The translations under genes and the position numbers were made by a program. This document shows positions 61,787 to 64,000 of a stretch of DNA of 64,000 nt, piece after piece; position 1 is the stretch's first letter, and each line of letters begins with the position of its first letter. Origin of the DNA: an uncultured Parvularculaceae bacterium (GTDB lineage Bacteria; Pseudomonadota; Alphaproteobacteria; Caulobacterales; Parvularculaceae). Under the pieces are notes generated by a model. That model worked only from the letters and a program-made list of their open reading frames with translations. It had not been told where the DNA came from and searched no databases. The stretch spans positions 121,203-185,202 of the forward strand of contig CAJXLJ010000002.1 in assembly GCA_913055785.1 (NCBI GenBank), given 5' to 3'.

Positions 61787-63691
61787 CTACGAAAACACAA
61801 AATCGTCTTCATGGAGGTCGGCGACGACGACGTTGAGGAGGAGAATGGAATCCCCGCCGCCGAAGTCAATCGTCGTGTGGGTTCCATTGTCACTCGCCGC
61901 CGCCAGAACTTCAGCGAAAGTGTCAAAAGCAGCGCCAAAACCGATCAGCTCGATTTGATCCAGCGATGAGAAACTACCAGCGACGAAATCATCATACGTA
62001 TCGTTGCCGTGCCCTTGCCGAAACTCGAATGTGTCGTCGCCGCCGCCGCCGGAAACAAGGTCGTCGCCAAACCGCCCGTTCAGCGTATCGGCGCCCGCAT
62101 CGCCCTTCAGACGATCCTCACCGCCCCCGCCGGTAAGCGAGTCGTTCCCGTCATTACCAACAAGCGTATCATTATTGCCGCCGCCAAATAAGCGGTCATC
62201 GCCTTCGAAGCCGCGCAGGATGTCGTTGCCGCCGGAACCATTCAACAGGTCTCTGCCGAACCCGCCGCGCACATCATCATCGCCGGCCCCGCCAAGCAGC
62301 GTGTCATGGCTGCCGAAACCAAACAATAAATCCGCGCCAGCCCCGCCAAGAAGGGAATCGCGCCCAGCATTGCCTTCGATCGTATCGGCGCCGCCGCCGC
62401 CGCTCATTGTGTCGTCGCCAAAATACCCGACCAGAAGATCGTCATCTGCGGAGCCATTGACAACACTGTCGCCAAGAAAACTTGTAATGGGTCCCGTGGC
62501 GTTCAGAAAATTCGGCGCGCCCATCTTATAGTTTGCGACTTCAATCGGATTTTCGCGTCCATCCCAGAAAGACGCAAACATTTCGCCGGCCTCCTGCCAT
62601 GCGAACAGGATACGCCCATCCGCCGCAACACCGACATCGCTGTCCGAAGCGGCGCCTTCCGCAACATCGAACACCGAACCGTCAGCCGTCCCATCAGCCA
62701 AGAATTTCTGAGCGCGAAGGCCAAAACTTTCATCGTCCCAGAAAACAACGAACCCGCCGTCAGGCAGCGCTTGAACATCAGGTTCATTTTCGCTGTTATC
62801 CGTGCCCGTGATTGTGATGGTCATGGGCGTCACAAGGTCGCCTGCAGCGTCGTAAATTCGACCAAAAATATCGCCATTATTTGAATTGGTCTGGTTCCAG
62901 ACCACGACGAAATTGCCGTTCGCCAGCCCGCTCACGCGCGGCGCCGCGTTGATGCCAAGAGCGAAGTTCTGTATGGAGCGAACGATGGTTCCATCGGGCT
63001 GGAAGATGTGAATATCGATGCCCGGCGTGGCGCCGTCGAACTCGCGGTTGGTCCCGACATAGTTGCCGTTCGCCAGGATCGCAACATCGCCGATATCATC
63101 GATGTCGGAGCTGTTTTGAGCGGCGCTGAATTCGGTGCTTTGAGTAAACGTGGTGCCAGCCATGTTGGTGAATTCGACGTGAACTGCGTTTACATTGGTA
63201 TCGCCGCCCGCCAGATCGGTGAATGTGACCACAAAGCTGTTGTCGGTAAAATTAAGCGCGATCTGCGGGTTCGAAATGTCGTCAGCGGCGATGTTCTCAT
63301 CGGCGACCACGCCCGAGCTCACCGGAGTCCCGTCCGCGTCATAACGCTCCCAGACTATAGTGGTGTGGTTCGGGGTGGAAATGTCTTCATCCACATAAGC
63401 CATGATGAAGCCGCCGTCATTAGTGGCGGCGATATCGAAGTCGCCTTCATTATCGACGGCGCGAACGGCGTTGATCTGGAATGAGTCACGCACGACATTG
63501 CCTTCGGCGTCAAAGATCTTGCCGACCACATCGCTTCCGTTGCTGGCTCCAACGCCTACGCTAAGCTCATCCCACGCAACCAGAATATTGCCGTTGGAAA
63601 GACCGATAATCTGCGGCTGGTTCTGGGTGCCGGTTTCTGCTGTTCCGGTATTGGCCTGAAATTCGCTTAGCCATTCTATGGGCGTTGGCAT
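61787..63691 (-). CDS. RTX/calcium-binding secreted protein with seven-fold N-terminal repeats
   Basis: A 634-residue protein from the ATG at 63689-63691 (AAGGGAGAG upstream); an upstream frame of 15 residues was rejected. The first ~390 residues show seven repeats of 47-59 residues with a common core such as GLSNGNILVAWDE, NDGGFIMAYVD, ANGNFVVVWNQ, PDGGFVVFWDD and ADGRILFAWQE, which suggests a seven-bladed beta-propeller. Residues ~412-555 are glycine-rich RTX nonapeptides (GGAGADLLF type) that bind calcium. The end, DSILLLNVVVADLHEDDFVFS, is a type I secretion-type tail. No T1SS genes are in the window. A tandem paralogue follows upstream. Confidence 0.9.
   Translation of the reverse strand: MPTPIEWLSEFQANTGTAETGTQNQPQIIGLSNGNILVAWDELSVGVGASNGSDVVGKIFDAEGNVVRDSFQINAVRAVDNEGDFDIAATNDGGFIMAYVDEDISTPNHTTIVWERYDADGTPVSSGVVADENIAADDISNPQIALNFTDNSFVVTFTDLAGGDTNVNAVHVEFTNMAGTTFTQSTEFSAAQNSSDIDDIGDVAILANGNYVGTNREFDGATPGIDIHIFQPDGTIVRSIQNFALGINAAPRVSGLANGNFVVVWNQTNSNNGDIFGRIYDAAGDLVTPMTITITGTDNSENEPDVQALPDGGFVVFWDDESFGLRAQKFLADGTADGSVFDVAEGAASDSDVGVAADGRILFAWQEAGEMFASFWDGRENPIEVANYKMGAPNFLNATGPITSFLGDSVVNGSADDDLLVGYFGDDTMSGGGGADTIEGNAGRDSLLGGAGADLLFGFGSHDTLLGGAGDDDVRGGFGRDLLNGSGGNDILRGFEGDDRLFGGGNNDTLVGNDGNDSLTGGGGEDRLKGDAGADTLNGRFGDDLVSGGGGDDTFEFRQGHGNDTYDDFVAGSFSSLDQIELIGFGAAFDTFAEVLAAASDNGTHTTIDFGGGDSILLLNVVVADLHEDDFVFS
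62027..62458 (-). repeat. RTX nonapeptide repeat array (calcium-binding)
   Basis: About sixteen degenerate glycine/aspartate-rich nonapeptide units of the form GGxGxDxLx, coding-strand minus, within the RTX gene. They form a parallel beta-roll that folds on calcium binding outside the cell. Several units deviate (GSHDTLLGG, GNDGNDSLT), and no frameshift is apparent. Confidence 0.85.
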
Positions 63692-63858
63692 ACCATCTCT
63701 CCCTTGTGCGTAGACGCGAAGCGCGTATTCAATCAAAAGGTCTCACATCGAATTCAGAAACCTTTGGGCCAAAATTAGAGGCGAAAATAAGCCGTAAACA
63801 AACGCGTTTACACCGTATAGCGACATATTATATCATGCCTCGCAGATATTACCTATAT

Positions 63859-63876
63859 CCATATCTGCCGATATGG
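63859..63876. promoter_or_regulatory. Short inverted repeat between the tandem RTX genes
   Basis: A 7-bp perfect inverted repeat CCATATC-TGCC-GATATGG lies in the ~230-bp gap between the partial RTX gene and the complete one. The gap is much more AT-rich than its surroundings. The hairpin has no run of T on the minus strand, so it is not a convincing terminator. It could be an operator or an mRNA element; the role is unknown. Confidence 0.35.
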
Positions 63877-63922
63877 CGAATTCCCATAAAAACGACCATT
63901 GACGCACAAGGCGGAGACAACG

Positions 63923-64000
63923 CTAGCTGAAGATAAAATCGTCTTCATGAAGGTCTGCGACGACGACGTTGAGGAGAAGGATCGAATCCCCGCCGCCGAA
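63923..64000 (-). CDS. RTX protein paralogue (only C-terminal 25 residues in window)
   Basis: The minus-strand frame running in from the right edge ends with a TAG at 63923-63925. The 25 visible residues (GGGDSILLLNVVVADLHEDD, then FIFS) match the last 25 residues of the complete RTX protein except Ile for Val near the end. The DNA is also near-identical over these 78 bp apart from a handful of substitutions. It is therefore the 3' end of a second RTX gene, transcribed ahead of the complete copy. It is partial only because the window ends. Confidence 0.85.
   Translation of the reverse strand, partial: FGGGDSILLLNVVVADLHEDDFIFS

Noticed and set aside
62004..62531. Plus-strand Pro/Ser-rich open frame
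   Set aside because: It is the antisense shadow of the RTX nonapeptide repeats, whose glycine codons read as proline on the other strand.
1..64000. CRISPR arrays, insertion sequences, prophage or restriction-modification genes
   Set aside because: I looked across the window on both strands and saw no spaced direct repeats, transposase motifs or defence gene signatures.

Overview
The window is about 64 kb of GC-rich bacterial chromosome from an alphaproteobacterium, most plausibly a marine Hyphomonadales/Parvularculaceae-type organism. The basis is gene order and content: era-rnc-lepB-acpS ... pdxJ-pyrE-rsh-rpoZ-folK in one block, a single long bifunctional RelA/SpoT protein, dapA-smpB divergent from a soluble lytic transglycosylase, a DUF1476 (F1-ATPase inhibitor zeta) gene next to the purine genes, squalene-hopene cyclase, a leucyl-tRNA-protein transferase, and a beta-helix/di-haem pair that I remember from Hyphomonas. 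The species assignment is inference. I saw no phage, IS element or CRISPR array.

Layout: 1-8.5 kb is a dense minus-strand housekeeping block (GTPase Era, RNase III, signal peptidase, ACP synthase, acetyltransferase, GST, PdxJ, PyrE, Rsh, RpoZ, FolK) with many 1-14 bp gene overlaps. 8.6-12.2 kb holds a NYN-domain protein, a family-5 uracil-DNA glycosylase, a membrane protein, an ICMT-like methyltransferase, SmpB and DapA. 12.3-16.6 kb holds a 964-residue lytic transglycosylase with a long disordered tail, tRNA-Ser(GCU) followed by a duplicated copy of its 3' end, and a MobA-acetyltransferase fusion. 16.6-21.3 kb is a vitamin B12 uptake operon: cobalamin riboswitch, BtuB-like receptor, BtuF, BtuC, BtuD. 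21.4-33.1 kb is mixed: a small secreted protein with a terminator, tRNA-Gly(UCC), M1 aminopeptidase, TRIC-type channel, an acyl-CoA dehydrogenase group, an SLC13 transporter, an S9 peptidase and Bpt.

33.2-37.1 kb encodes a cysteine-rich lipoprotein and a complete TRAP transporter of the 2-oxoacid/lactate (TakP) type. 37.1-43.7 kb is minus-strand: esterase, an operon of LemA, acetyltransferase, racemase and M48 peptidase, then SDR, LysE, DUF1697, a tiny membrane protein and DUF1476. 43.9-47.2 kb has purC and purSQ, separated by an opposing M20 peptidase gene. 47.2-49.6 kb is a translationally coupled lipoprotein pair (parallel beta-helix plus di-haem cytochrome). 50.3-52.3 kb is squalene-hopene cyclase. 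52.4-56.3 kb is a sulfur module: two YeeE/YedE half-transporters divergent from an ArsR regulator, a persulfide-dioxygenase-type metallo-beta-lactamase protein and a SulP transporter, with a 23-bp near-perfect palindrome between the two arms. 56.3-61.8 kb has a malonyl-CoA-synthetase-like enzyme, a DUF2007 protein, tandem RimJ/RimL acetyltransferases, a DUF885 protein and a YHS-domain protein. 61.8-64 kb ends with an RTX protein carrying seven propeller-like repeats, and the 3' end of a tandem paralogue running off the window.

The most unusual items are the MobA-YjaB fusion, the beta-helix/di-haem pair, the sulfur module with its palindrome, the tandem RTX propeller proteins and the tRNA 3'-end duplication. 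No single locus looks like a wholly new defence or mobile system.
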